From assembly GCA_036274155.1 (NCBI GenBank), contig DASUGH010000094.1, positions 3,597 to 67,596 on the forward strand: DNA of 64,000 nucleotides, given 5' to 3'. Below are positions 8,998 through 16,599 of the stretch, in pieces. Positions within the stretch are counted from its first letter, which is position 1. The number at the start of each line of letters is the position of its first letter. The translations under genes were made by a program, and so were the position numbers. The notes under the pieces are model-generated. The model saw nothing but the letters and a program-made list of their open reading frames with translations. It was not told the DNA's origin and made no database searches. The stretch comes from Gp6-AA40 sp036274155. Its GTDB lineage: Bacteria > Acidobacteriota > Vicinamibacteria > Vicinamibacterales > UBA2999.

Positions 8998-9139
8998 CCG
9001 CAGGCAGGCGGGCCGTACGGCCCGCCTGCTCTCCCGCCTCCGCGCCGCTGGCCGCGGCGGCCCGCCGACGTTCGCGGCCTGTCGGTTGCCGGCCGCGAAC
9101 CTTGGCGAGATCACGCCGTCGCCAATCGATGAGAGCGCA

Positions 9140-11770
9140 ATGATCGAGCAGCTCGGCCCGTATCGCGTTCTGGAGAAGATTGGCGAAGGCGGAATGGGCG
9201 AGGTCTATCGAGCGCTCGACACCAACCTGAAGCGGGCCACCGCGATCAAAGTGCTGCCGCAGTCGGTCGCCGCCGATTCCGATCGCCTGGCGCGATTCCA
9301 GCGCGAGGCGGAGGTGCTGGCCGCCTTCAACCACCCGAACATCGCCGGCATCTATGGCCTCGAGCGATCGGGAACCACGCTCGCGATCGTGATGGAGCTG
9401 GTGGACGGGCCGACGCTGGCCGACCGTCTGACCGGCGGACCGATTCCGGTCGACGAGGCGCTCGCGATCGCCCGGCAGATCGCGGAAGGGCTCGAAGCCG
9501 CGCACGAGCAGGGTGTCGTGCACCGCGACCTGAAGCCGGCCAACGTCAAGGTGCGCACCGACGGCACCGTCAAGATCCTCGACTTCGGCCTCGCCAAGGC
9601 GCTCGAGCCTGCGGCCACCGTCTCGCCCAGCACCTCGATGTCGCCGACGATCACGTCGCCGGCGATGACGCAGATGGGCATGGTGATCGGCACGGCGGCC
9701 TACATGAGCCCCGAGCAGGCGCGCGGCAGGCCGGTCGACAAGCGCGCAGACATCTGGGCCTTCGGCTGCGTACTGTTCGAGCTCCTCACCGGCAAACGGG
9801 CGTTCGACGGCGAGGATGTCTCACTCACGCTCGCCGAGATCATCAAGTCGGAGCCCGAGTGGGCGGCGCTTCCTGCTCTGCCGCCCGCGGTGCTCGTCTG
9901 CCTGCGCCAGTGCCTGAAGAAGGATCCGCGGTCGCGACTACGCGACATCGGGGAGATGCGGCTTGCGCTGAGTGGCGCGCTCGATCTCAGCGCTGCAGGC
10001 AACGCGGGCAGCGGCGCATCGTCAACTTCCGCGCGACGGGTGTGGCCGTGGGTGCTTCCTGCCGCAGCGCTTTCGGCGGCTGCCGCGGCGCTGCTCGTGC
10101 TGTGGTTTCAACGCGCGCCGCAAGGGCCGCTGCCTCAGGTCGTCCGTTTTCAGATTCATGCCCCGACGGGCAGCAAGATTCCTCCGGGCACGCCGGCAAT
10201 TTCACCTGATGGGCGGACACTCGCATACCCCGTGACGGGACCCGACAAGATCACGCAAATCCACGTGCGCGACCTTGGATCGACCGAATCGAGACCGTTG
10301 CAGGGCACCGAAGGTGGCGTCCATCCGTTCTGGTCGCCCGACGGCCGCTCGCTGGCGTTTGTCAGCAATCGCGTACTCAAGCGGATCGACATCGCCGGCG
10401 GCGGCGCGCGCGAGGTGGTGCCGCAGGTCACCGGCCCATGGCACGGCTCGTGGGGTCGTTTCGGAGATCTGCTCTACATCGCCGGTGGTGTGCAGCGCGT
10501 ATCCGCCGAAGGCGGCAAGGCGAACCTGGTCGTCGTGCTCGACACCAAGGCCGGCGAATCGCAGGCCGGCTTTCCGGCATTTCTCGCCGACGGCAAACGC
10601 TTCGTCGTTCGCATCGACCGTGAAGGCGCGAGCGCCATCCACCTGGCCTCGCTCGATTCGAAGGACCGGAAGGTGCTCGTCCCAGACGTGCTCAGCGCGC
10701 CGCTCGTCGCGCAGACACCGCAAGGCGCGAGCTACCTGCTCTACTTGCGCAACGACGCGCTGGTGGCACAGGAGCTGGACGAGCGTGCGGGCGACATCAA
10801 GGGCGCGCCGCGCGTCGTAATCGATCGCATCGGGCGTGTCGCGAACCCGGCGATCATGCCCACGTTCGGTGTATCGCCGAGCGGCGTGATCGCGTACCAG
10901 ATCGGCGGCGAGTTCACGACGATGGTCCTGAGCTGGTTCAATCGCTCCGGCACCCTTTTGAGCGAGACGCCCCTCGACGTGACCGGACAGAACCCGTCGC
11001 TCTCGCCGGACGGACGTCTGCTCGCCATGGACGCGGCATTCGGCGGCGATCGCGACATCATGGTGGCAGAGGTCGCGCGCGGCGTGACCTCCCGGCTCAC
11101 GCGCGGCGGTGGCGTCGCCAGAGCCCCCGTCTGGTCGCCCGACAGCCGTCGGGTAGCCTATGCGCGCAGCGGAAAAATCTATGTCACGAATGCGGACGGG
11201 AGCAGCGCCGAAAGCGTGCTCGCGGACGTCCAGGGGACGCCTCGCTCGTGGTCCGCCGATGGCAAGTACGTGCTGTACGATGCGCCGGCGCAGAAGATGA
11301 TGCTGTGGCTGATTGCGGGCGGAGAGCCGATCGCTGTCGGATCGCGCAACGGCGGCTCGCGCACCGGCCGCTTCTCTCCGGACAGCCGCTACCTCGCCTA
11401 CGTCTCGGACGAGTCAGGGAGAGACGAGGTCTATGTCCAGCAGACGCCCCCGGCGTCGGGCCGCGTCAGGGTATCCGTGAACGGCGGTACGCTGCCGCGA
11501 TGGGGAGGATCGAGCCGCGAGATCTTCTTCATGGGCGCCGATCGCTATCTGATGAGCGCCGAGTTGACACCGGGGGATCCACTGGCTGCGAACGTGCCGA
11601 AGAAGAGCTTCCTGCTCGATGCCGGCGCGGTGTTCATCAACCTGTCGTACGAAGTCGGCCGCGACGGCCAGCGCGTCCTCCTGCCGCGGATTCTCGGCGA
11701 CAACGCGCCCGACACGCCGATCACGGTGGTGCTGAACTGGTGGGCGGAGCTCGTGAAGCGACCCGATTGA
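9140..11770 (+). CDS. Membrane Ser/Thr protein kinase with C-terminal TolB-like propeller
   Basis: 876 residues from the ATG at 9140, chosen because kinase homology starts directly (QLGPYRVLEKIGEGGMGEVY) and GAGAG precedes it. A TTG-initiated frame opens at 9086. The kinase domain (about 8-280) has the glycine loop, catalytic Lys in TAIKVLP, HRDLKPANVKV, ILDFGLAKAL and YMSPEQARG, so it should be active and of the RD type. A single transmembrane segment (about 302-324, WPWVLPAAALSAAAAALLVLW) is followed by a PD40/TolB-like propeller that would be periplasmic (RTLAYPVTGPDKITQIHV, HPFWSPDGRSLAFVSNRV). It probably senses an extracytoplasmic signal; the substrates are unknown. Confidence 0.9.
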   Translation: MIEQLGPYRVLEKIGEGGMGEVYRALDTNLKRATAIKVLPQSVAADSDRLARFQREAEVLAAFNHPNIAGIYGLERSGTTLAIVMELVDGPTLADRLTGGPIPVDEALAIARQIAEGLEAAHEQGVVHRDLKPANVKVRTDGTVKILDFGLAKALEPAATVSPSTSMSPTITSPAMTQMGMVIGTAAYMSPEQARGRPVDKRADIWAFGCVLFELLTGKRAFDGEDVSLTLAEIIKSEPEWAALPALPPAVLVCLRQCLKKDPRSRLRDIGEMRLALSGALDLSAAGNAGSGASSTSARRVWPWVLPAAALSAAAAALLVLWFQRAPQGPLPQVVRFQIHAPTGSKIPPGTPAISPDGRTLAYPVTGPDKITQIHVRDLGSTESRPLQGTEGGVHPFWSPDGRSLAFVSNRVLKRIDIAGGGAREVVPQVTGPWHGSWGRFGDLLYIAGGVQRVSAEGGKANLVVVLDTKAGESQAGFPAFLADGKRFVVRIDREGASAIHLASLDSKDRKVLVPDVLSAPLVAQTPQGASYLLYLRNDALVAQELDERAGDIKGAPRVVIDRIGRVANPAIMPTFGVSPSGVIAYQIGGEFTTMVLSWFNRSGTLLSETPLDVTGQNPSLSPDGRLLAMDAAFGGDRDIMVAEVARGVTSRLTRGGGVARAPVWSPDSRRVAYARSGKIYVTNADGSSAESVLADVQGTPRSWSADGKYVLYDAPAQKMMLWLIAGGEPIAVGSRNGGSRTGRFSPDSRYLAYVSDESGRDEVYVQQTPPASGRVRVSVNGGTLPRWGGSSREIFFMGADRYLMSAELTPGDPLAANVPKKSFLLDAGAVFINLSYEVGRDGQRVLLPRILGDNAPDTPITVVLNWWAELVKRPD

Positions 11771-11789
11771 TGGGAGACGACCCGCGTAG

Positions 11790-11840
11790 GGTCCGGCTGA
11801 AGCCCGACCCCACGGGATTTCGGTCCGGCTGAAGCCGGAC
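11790..11840. terminator. REP-like palindromes between convergent genes, possible bidirectional terminator
   Basis: Two tandem units of GTCCGGCTGAAGCC...ACGGGATT occur between the kinase and the convergent peroxiredoxin. The second forms a perfect hairpin: GTCCGGCT (11823-11830), GA, AGCCGGAC (11833-11840). There is no T-tract, so factor-independent termination is uncertain. A third copy of the palindrome is at 16495-16511. Confidence 0.5.
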
Positions 11841-11849
11841 GCTACGGGA

Positions 11850-12317
11850 TTAAAGACCGGCCAGCGCCTGCTTCACCTTCCCGTAGTCGGGCTCGTTCCG
11901 CGCATCCTCGAGCACCTCGCGGTGCCGGACGACGCCGTTGCGATCGATCACGAAGACCGCGCGCTTCGAGATGTCCTTCAATCCGATCATGTCCGGGTTG
12001 ACCACGCCGTACTGACGGATGACCGTCTTGTTGAAGTCGCTGAGCAGCGGGAAGGAGAGCTTCTGCGCGTCGGCCCACGCTTTCAGCGCGAAGAAGGTGT
12101 CGACGGTCACGCCGATCACCTGCGCCTTCACCTTGCTCAACTCCGACGCCGAGTCGCGGAAGTTGCACACCTCGGCCGTGCAGGTGCCGCTGAAAGCGGC
12201 GGGCATGAAGGCGAGCACCACCGGGCCATTCTTGAGCTGCGCGCTCAGCGTGACGGCTTCGCGGTCCTGATTGGGAAGCGTGAAATCGGGCGCCTTGGCG
12301 CCAACGTCAATCGACAT
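11850..12317 (-). CDS. Peroxiredoxin (AhpC/TSA superfamily, AhpE/Bcp-like)
   Basis: 155 residues, the normal length. The thioredoxin-fold core shows KAPDFTLPNQDREAV, then the active-site stretch FMPAAFSGTCTAEVCNFRD with peroxidatic Cys46 and a second Cys51. The conserved SVD/PLLSDFNK-type region appears as LSFPLLSDFNKTVIRQYGV. It reduces peroxides with electrons from thiols and is cytoplasmic, with no signal peptide. The CxxxxC spacing after the peroxidatic Cys resembles AhpE-type one-Cys enzymes. It is convergent with the kinase gene and stands alone. Confidence 0.9.
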   Translation of the reverse strand: MSIDVGAKAPDFTLPNQDREAVTLSAQLKNGPVVLAFMPAAFSGTCTAEVCNFRDSASELSKVKAQVIGVTVDTFFALKAWADAQKLSFPLLSDFNKTVIRQYGVVNPDMIGLKDISKRAVFVIDRNGVVRHREVLEDARNEPDYGKVKQALAGL

Positions 12318-12334
12318 GAGAATCCTTTACCTTG

Positions 12335-12437
12335 AATTTACGGATCGACGAAATGGAATTGACGGCATTGAATCCGTCAATTCCAATCCGTAGATCCGTC
12401 AATGCGTCAATGTTATCGAGGCGGACATGGCCGCCTC
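12335..12437. repeat. Intergenic GACGGATT-type repeat and a GC hairpin
   Basis: This stretch resembles the repeat at 1600-1740. It includes a perfect inverted repeat, GGAATTGACGG / CCGTCAATTCC, around an 8-nt loop. It is followed by a GC hairpin, GAGGCGG (12418-12424) and CCGCCTC (12431-12437). It separates the peroxiredoxin gene's start from the 191-bp element. Confidence 0.6.
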
Positions 12438-12440
12438 TAA

Positions 12441-12631
12441 ACCCAGAGCTCACTTGTGTTGAGGATACGAATCCCGGTTCCGGCGACCGGACCGCGCTGC
12501 GAGGGCGTCGAGGACCGCTGGACGCGAGCTCCGTGAGCTCGCTGATCCCCACGGCCTTCTCGCGCGGTCAGGCGAGTCTGGTCGGTCGTCTCCACAGGGA
12601 TTCGCATCCTCAACACAAGCGAGCTCTGGGT
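12441..12631 (-). mobile_element. 191-bp MITE-like element, copy A
   Basis: The ends are inverted repeats of 35 bp with two mismatches, beginning ACCCAGAGCTC at both termini. Read on the opposite strand it is almost identical, with the same length and only scattered substitutions, to the copy at 43498-43688. It has no coding capacity for a transposase. Its end abuts the stop codon (12632-12634) of the arylsulfotransferase-like gene. No clear target duplication is visible. Confidence 0.75.
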
Positions 12632-14092
12632 CTAGGGCACCCGAAAATCACCCAGCGCGGGAGGTGTGACGGCCTTTTCCGCGGGCCGAGGGAGCTGGGG
12701 AATCCACTCGTACGGCACGCGATACGACCGGTAGACGGCGTTCGACCCCTGCGCGCCAGCAAAGAGCGGATTCAAGTACTCCCAGACGATTCGTCCGTCG
12801 GTGGTCACCTCGAAGAGACGGCCACCGGCACCTGCCGTCACCAGCGTGTTGCCATTCGGGAGCCGCTGCGCTCCGCTGATATTCGTGCTGAAGAAACGCC
12901 CCGGCGCCGTATACGACCACACCAGTTTGAGCGCGACCGGATCGATTTCGAGCACGCGCGAGTTCGACCGGGCATAGACGCCGGTGCCATTCGGCGCGAT
13001 CCCACTCGGCGGCCCGTATCCGCTCGCACCGCCGTTGTCGAACACGAGGAGGTTGCCGGCGCCCGGCAGCCCTTTGGGGATGAAGTGTGCGTGATGCTGC
13101 CCGATGATCTGCCCGATCGCGCGTGTCGCCTCCGACTCGAGGAAGTCGGGCCCCAACCGCCATACGACCTTGCCGTCGCGCGCGACGATGGCAAGGACGT
13201 TCGCCTGGCGGCTGCTGATGATGACGTTGTTCGGCGCAAAGCGCCTGTCGCCCGCGTCGAACCAGCGGTTGGGCCCGACGTAGGTGGCGGAATTCACGTG
13301 CAGCCAGTCGAACCCGGCTCCGCCGCGACCCGGCCCGGCACCCCGCCCACCGCCAGGCCCGGCGCCGTCGCCTCTCGCCCCATTGCCTCTCGGCCCGTCG
13401 CCTCTCGCCCCATCGCCTCTCGGCGCGCCGCCACGGCCCGCTCCACGGATTGCCGCCCGCGCAGATTCGCTGAAGCCGAGCTCGCCGAGGTGCTCCCCGG
13501 CGATCCATTGCCAGACGATCTCACCCTTTGGCGACACCTCGATGAGACGGTCGTCTTGAAGCAGGACGTCTGCGACATCGGGCTGGCGGTGGTCGGTGTG
13601 AGTCAGGAGCAGCGTGTTGCTGCCGCTGCGTGCCGGTCTGGCGTCGGGTGAATAGTACCCGGCCGGAAAATCCTCGCGCTGCCAGTCGTGGTGCTGCCGC
13701 GCCGACCAGATCATCTGGCCGTCGTTCGACTGAATCTGCTCGTTGCGGTCGAAGCGCCAGATGATGTTTCCCTCGAAGTCCCGCTGCACGAGCTCGACCG
13801 ATTCCTGGCGCCCCGGCCTGGCGCCAGCAGCAGCGATGACGTCGCCGCCCGGCAGTACGCGAGCCGGGCCACCCGCCGAGTTGTTGTAGCCCTCCCACTG
13901 CTTGACGACCGTCCCGTTCATGTCGATCACGATCGCCGACGGCGTGTTCAGGGGAGAGAGCACGGTGAAGCCGCTCCACGCGCGCGCCGGTTCGTAAATC
14001 GTCGTGCCGGTCGGGTAGACCGATTGGCCGGACACCGCCAACGCCGAGGCCAGGATCAGCGCGGCGGGCGTCAAAGCGAGGGGCGATCGCAT
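12632..14092 (-). CDS. Exported arylsulfotransferase-like (ASST family) protein
   Basis: About 486 residues from the ATG at 14092, which has AAGGAG 9 nt upstream. Two further in-frame ATGs at 14119 and 14101 are less well placed. A signal peptide ends near ALAVSG. The mature protein shows propeller repeats with the family's pattern of GNIIWRFDRNEQIQ, DDRLIEVSPKGEIVWQW, HHAHFIPKGLPGAGNLLVFD and RLPNGNTLVTAGAGGRLFEV. The His-rich IIGQHHAHF loop resembles the active-site His region of the arylsulfotransferases. An Arg/Gly/Asp tandem-like linker (GARGDGPRGNGARGDG) interrupts the middle. The product lies 40 bp downstream of the Gfo/Idh/MocA gene on the same strand, so the two are probably an operon. 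Substrate unproven. Confidence 0.75.
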   Translation of the reverse strand: MRSPLALTPAALILASALAVSGQSVYPTGTTIYEPARAWSGFTVLSPLNTPSAIVIDMNGTVVKQWEGYNNSAGGPARVLPGGDVIAAAGARPGRQESVELVQRDFEGNIIWRFDRNEQIQSNDGQMIWSARQHHDWQREDFPAGYYSPDARPARSGSNTLLLTHTDHRQPDVADVLLQDDRLIEVSPKGEIVWQWIAGEHLGELGFSESARAAIRGAGRGGAPRGDGARGDGPRGNGARGDGAGPGGGRGAGPGRGGAGFDWLHVNSATYVGPNRWFDAGDRRFAPNNVIISSRQANVLAIVARDGKVVWRLGPDFLESEATRAIGQIIGQHHAHFIPKGLPGAGNLLVFDNGGASGYGPPSGIAPNGTGVYARSNSRVLEIDPVALKLVWSYTAPGRFFSTNISGAQRLPNGNTLVTAGAGGRLFEVTTDGRIVWEYLNPLFAGAQGSNAVYRSYRVPYEWIPQLPRPAEKAVTPPALGDFRVP

Positions 14093-14131
14093 CACCGGCA
14101 TCTCCTTTCGGACAGCCATCGTGAGAAGGCG

Positions 14132-15469
14132 CTACAGCTTGACGAGGTCACTGATCCTGACCGCCCGCTGCTCTTCGATACTCTTTCGCGCGGCGATGCC
14201 GGTCAGACACGACATGGCGCCCGCCCTCGAATCGGGCAGCCGCATGTGCTCTGGCGCCGGCGTCTTCCGGAAGATCTGATCGCGCAGGACATCGTCGCCG
14301 CCTCCGTGACCGCCCCCTGCGCTCACCACGTCGGCCTTCCGCCGCTGCCCGAAGCTCTTCGTCACGTAGATCTCGGTTTCCTCTCCCGGCGTCACCTTCC
14401 ACGGCTGGCGCTCGTGGTCGCGGACTTCGAGGCGCCCGAGCTCGCCGTTGAAGGCGACACGGAATCCTTCGAACGGCATGTGGGCATCGAGAGAATAGGC
14501 CATCGTCGCGCCGTTCGAATACTTCACGATCGCCTGCATCGAATCGTAGATGTCGATGTCCTGCCGATACACGCAGCCATCGCGATAGTAGCCGTCGGCG
14601 CTCTCGCACTCGGCGTACAGCTTCATGTAGGTCGCGTTGGTCGTGATGTCGGTGTAGAAGCGGCACTCCTTCTTGTGTGGGCACAGCCGGCAGTTCGTCC
14701 CCCGGATCGCTCCATTCTTGCCATACACCTGCAGCTGTCCGTTCGCCACCACTTCGACAGGGTCGGCCCCGAGCCACCAGTTGACGAGATCGAAGTGATG
14801 CGTGGCCTTGTGCACCCACAGGCTGCCGCCGCCGTTCTTGTACGCATGCCAGCGGCGGAAGTAGTCGGCTCCGTGGTACACGTCGAGATACCACGCGAAA
14901 TCGACCGAGAGCACCTTGCCGATCTCGCCCGACATGAGAATTTCCTTCACCGTCCTGTGCTTCGGCGCGAACCGGTAGTTGAACGTGACGATGATGTTCT
15001 TCTTGTTGCGCTTCTCGGCGTCGAGGACCGCCTGACACTGCGTTTCGTCGATGACCATCGGCTTCTCGGTCATCACCTCCAGGCCGCGATCCAGCGCTCT
15101 GACGATGTACTGACTGTGGAATGAATCTCTGGTCGTGACCATGACGAGGTCGGGCTTTGCCTTGTCGAGCATCTCGTCGAAGTTCGTGTAGGTCGCGCAG
15201 CTCACGCCCATGAGCGCCTTCGACGCTTCCACACGCTTCGGATTGATGTCGCAGAGGCCCACGAACTCGACGATGTCGGAGTAGCGTTCCCGGATCGGAC
15301 GTCCCCACATCCCGGTCGCCCGATCGCCGGTCCCGACGATGGCATAGCGGCGTCTCGATGAAGCGGTTTGAGCGAAGAGCGGGTCGACGGCGACGAGCGA
15401 CGCCGCCGCAACCGCCCCTCCTGCTGTCTTCACGAAACCCCGGCGGTCCATGAGATGGCCATTCGACAT
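14132..15469 (-). CDS. Tat-exported Gfo/Idh/MocA family oxidoreductase
   Basis: 445 residues from an ATG with GGAG 8 nt upstream. The N-terminus carries a twin-arginine signal (DRRGFVKTAGGAVAAASL), so the folded enzyme with bound NAD(P) is predicted to be exported. The Rossmann motif YAIVGTGDRATGMWG and the family's EKP motif (MTEKPMVIDETQ) are present. The C-terminal beta domain contains a Cys-rich loop (TNCRLCPHKKECRFYTD). Exported members of this family are common in Acidobacteria, Planctomycetes and Bacteroidetes and typically act on sugars or sugar derivatives; the substrate here is unknown. Confidence 0.85.
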   Translation of the reverse strand: MSNGHLMDRRGFVKTAGGAVAAASLVAVDPLFAQTASSRRRYAIVGTGDRATGMWGRPIRERYSDIVEFVGLCDINPKRVEASKALMGVSCATYTNFDEMLDKAKPDLVMVTTRDSFHSQYIVRALDRGLEVMTEKPMVIDETQCQAVLDAEKRNKKNIIVTFNYRFAPKHRTVKEILMSGEIGKVLSVDFAWYLDVYHGADYFRRWHAYKNGGGSLWVHKATHHFDLVNWWLGADPVEVVANGQLQVYGKNGAIRGTNCRLCPHKKECRFYTDITTNATYMKLYAECESADGYYRDGCVYRQDIDIYDSMQAIVKYSNGATMAYSLDAHMPFEGFRVAFNGELGRLEVRDHERQPWKVTPGEETEIYVTKSFGQRRKADVVSAGGGHGGGDDVLRDQIFRKTPAPEHMRLPDSRAGAMSCLTGIAARKSIEEQRAVRISDLVKL

Positions 15470-15563
15470 CGGTCAGGCTCCGAGCAGGATTACGCCTGGT
15501 GTATTCATCGACTGCCCCGTGAGTGATCCCGTCGCTATTCTCAGGTCAGCCGCGGAAGGGCCG

Positions 15564-15572
15564 AGTGTAGCA
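15564..15572 (-). promoter_or_regulatory. Possible -10 element (TGCTACACT) for the Gfo/Idh/MocA operon
   Basis: Read on the minus strand this is TGCTACACT, about 95 nt upstream of the start codon at 15469. It matches the TGCTANNNT pattern found before other genes here. Confidence 0.3.
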
Positions 15573-15657
15573 TCACGGAGCCGGCTTCCATCTCTCGAGG
15601 CTCGCTTTGGCCGTCACGTTGCAGGAGTACGAGGGATCCAAACATGGGGTCGGCATC

Positions 15658-16449
15658 ATGACCAGATTCATCCTTATCCCGTTGGCCATTCTGCTCAGTC
15701 TCGCCGGTAGCAACGCCGTGCCGAACTTGGGCGCACAGGGCGTCCCGAGCGAGGCGAACGCCAATCAGAGAGGAGCATCGTCGGGGACGACACAGTCGAC
15801 GTCGGGGACGACACAGTCGACGTCGGGGACGACACAGTCGACGTCGGGGACGACTCAGACGACGTCAGGCACGACACCGACAACGGTGAGCGGCCAGGGT
15901 CCGACAGCCGAGCCGGTGATGCTTCCGGTTTCGGTACCACCTACGACAGCACAACCGGGAGCTGACGTCTCGATCCCCCAGACTGTCCCTGTACAGAACT
16001 CGTCACTTCCACCATCATCGTTGCAGTCGCCATCAACACCCCCGCGAGAGAGCGGGCTCGGCAGCACCGTGACCGCAGTGCCTGGCGGGTCTGTTCCCGG
16101 CGCCATCGGCGCACCTGGCACACCACGGCCCGCCGCGCCGGCATCGGTCGACACCGGCACCAATGAAGCGGCGCGACCGTGTGCCGTCAACGGATCGGGC
16201 GGCCCGGCCACGAACGCCGGAGCGAATTCGCCGTCGCAGGGAACAGGCGTGAGCGCGTCCCAGTTCGTGCGAGCGGGCGTGTCGGCCGATAAATTCGAGC
16301 GACCCGGCGTGAGCGCCGCGCAGCTCGCTACGCTCCTCCCGCACGCCAGACAGCCGGTGCGGTGCGTGCCCGCCTCTGACGTGATCCTTTACCCTGAGCG
16401 GACCGAGCGTCGGCGCCAGAATCCAACGGGACCGGACAGCGAGCCTTGA
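15658..16449 (+). CDS. Secreted Ser/Thr/Pro-rich low-complexity protein
   Basis: 263 residues from the ATG at 15658, where a signal peptide begins (TRFILIPLAILLSLAGSNA); an in-frame start at 15607 adds a non-signal extension. The mature protein is of low complexity. It has four tandem SGTTQST-type heptads near the N-terminus and a long Pro/Ser/Thr-rich region. Near the C-terminus come three imperfect GVSA-type repeats (GVSASQFVRAGVSADKFERP, then GVSAAQLATLLPH). Two or three Cys residues occur in the C-terminal half. I do not recognise a family; the composition suggests a surface-exposed or cell-wall-associated protein. Confidence 0.6.
   Translation: MTRFILIPLAILLSLAGSNAVPNLGAQGVPSEANANQRGASSGTTQSTSGTTQSTSGTTQSTSGTTQTTSGTTPTTVSGQGPTAEPVMLPVSVPPTTAQPGADVSIPQTVPVQNSSLPPSSLQSPSTPPRESGLGSTVTAVPGGSVPGAIGAPGTPRPAAPASVDTGTNEAARPCAVNGSGGPATNAGANSPSQGTGVSASQFVRAGVSADKFERPGVSAAQLATLLPHARQPVRCVPASDVILYPERTERRRQNPTGPDSEP
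15778..15879 (+). repeat. 21-bp tandem repeat inside the low-complexity gene
   Basis: Nearly perfect units of TCGACGTCGGGGACGACACA run from 15778 to 15858, with a degenerate unit to 15879. They encode repeated SGTTQST heptads. The exactness at third codon positions points to recent unit duplication. Confidence 0.85.
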
Positions 16450-16494
16450 AGGGATCCGTGAGACCGTCACCCGGAGGGGTTCCAAAGCTGCCGG

Positions 16495-16520
16495 GTCCGG
16501 CTGAAGCCGGAACTACGGAG
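16495..16520. repeat. REP-like palindrome (TCCGGCTGAAGCCGGA)
   Basis: A perfect hairpin, TCCGGCT-GA-AGCCGGA, followed by ACTACGGAG. It is the same unit as at 11790-11840, and lies between the convergent secreted protein and HExxH genes. Confidence 0.6.
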
Positions 16521-16599
16521 CAAGGGTCCCCCTCCGGAAGACGGTGACCGGCAGCGGTTGTGCCGGCATGCGATGGCCGAACGATCGACCGCACCCGCC

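Noticed and set aside
12332..12552. Small genes inside the 191-bp element
   Set aside because: The frames are short, lie in inverted-repeat DNA and have no ribosome-binding sites or family similarity.
13688..15124. Long plus-strand open frame (478 codons) opposite the arylsulfotransferase and Gfo/Idh/MocA genes
   Set aside because: It is antisense to two well-supported genes. High GC makes stop-free antisense frames common. It has no family-like sequence.
15778..15879. Intergenic satellite or CRISPR-like array
   Set aside because: The 21-bp units keep the reading frame of a secreted protein and encode SGTTQST heptads, with no spacers.
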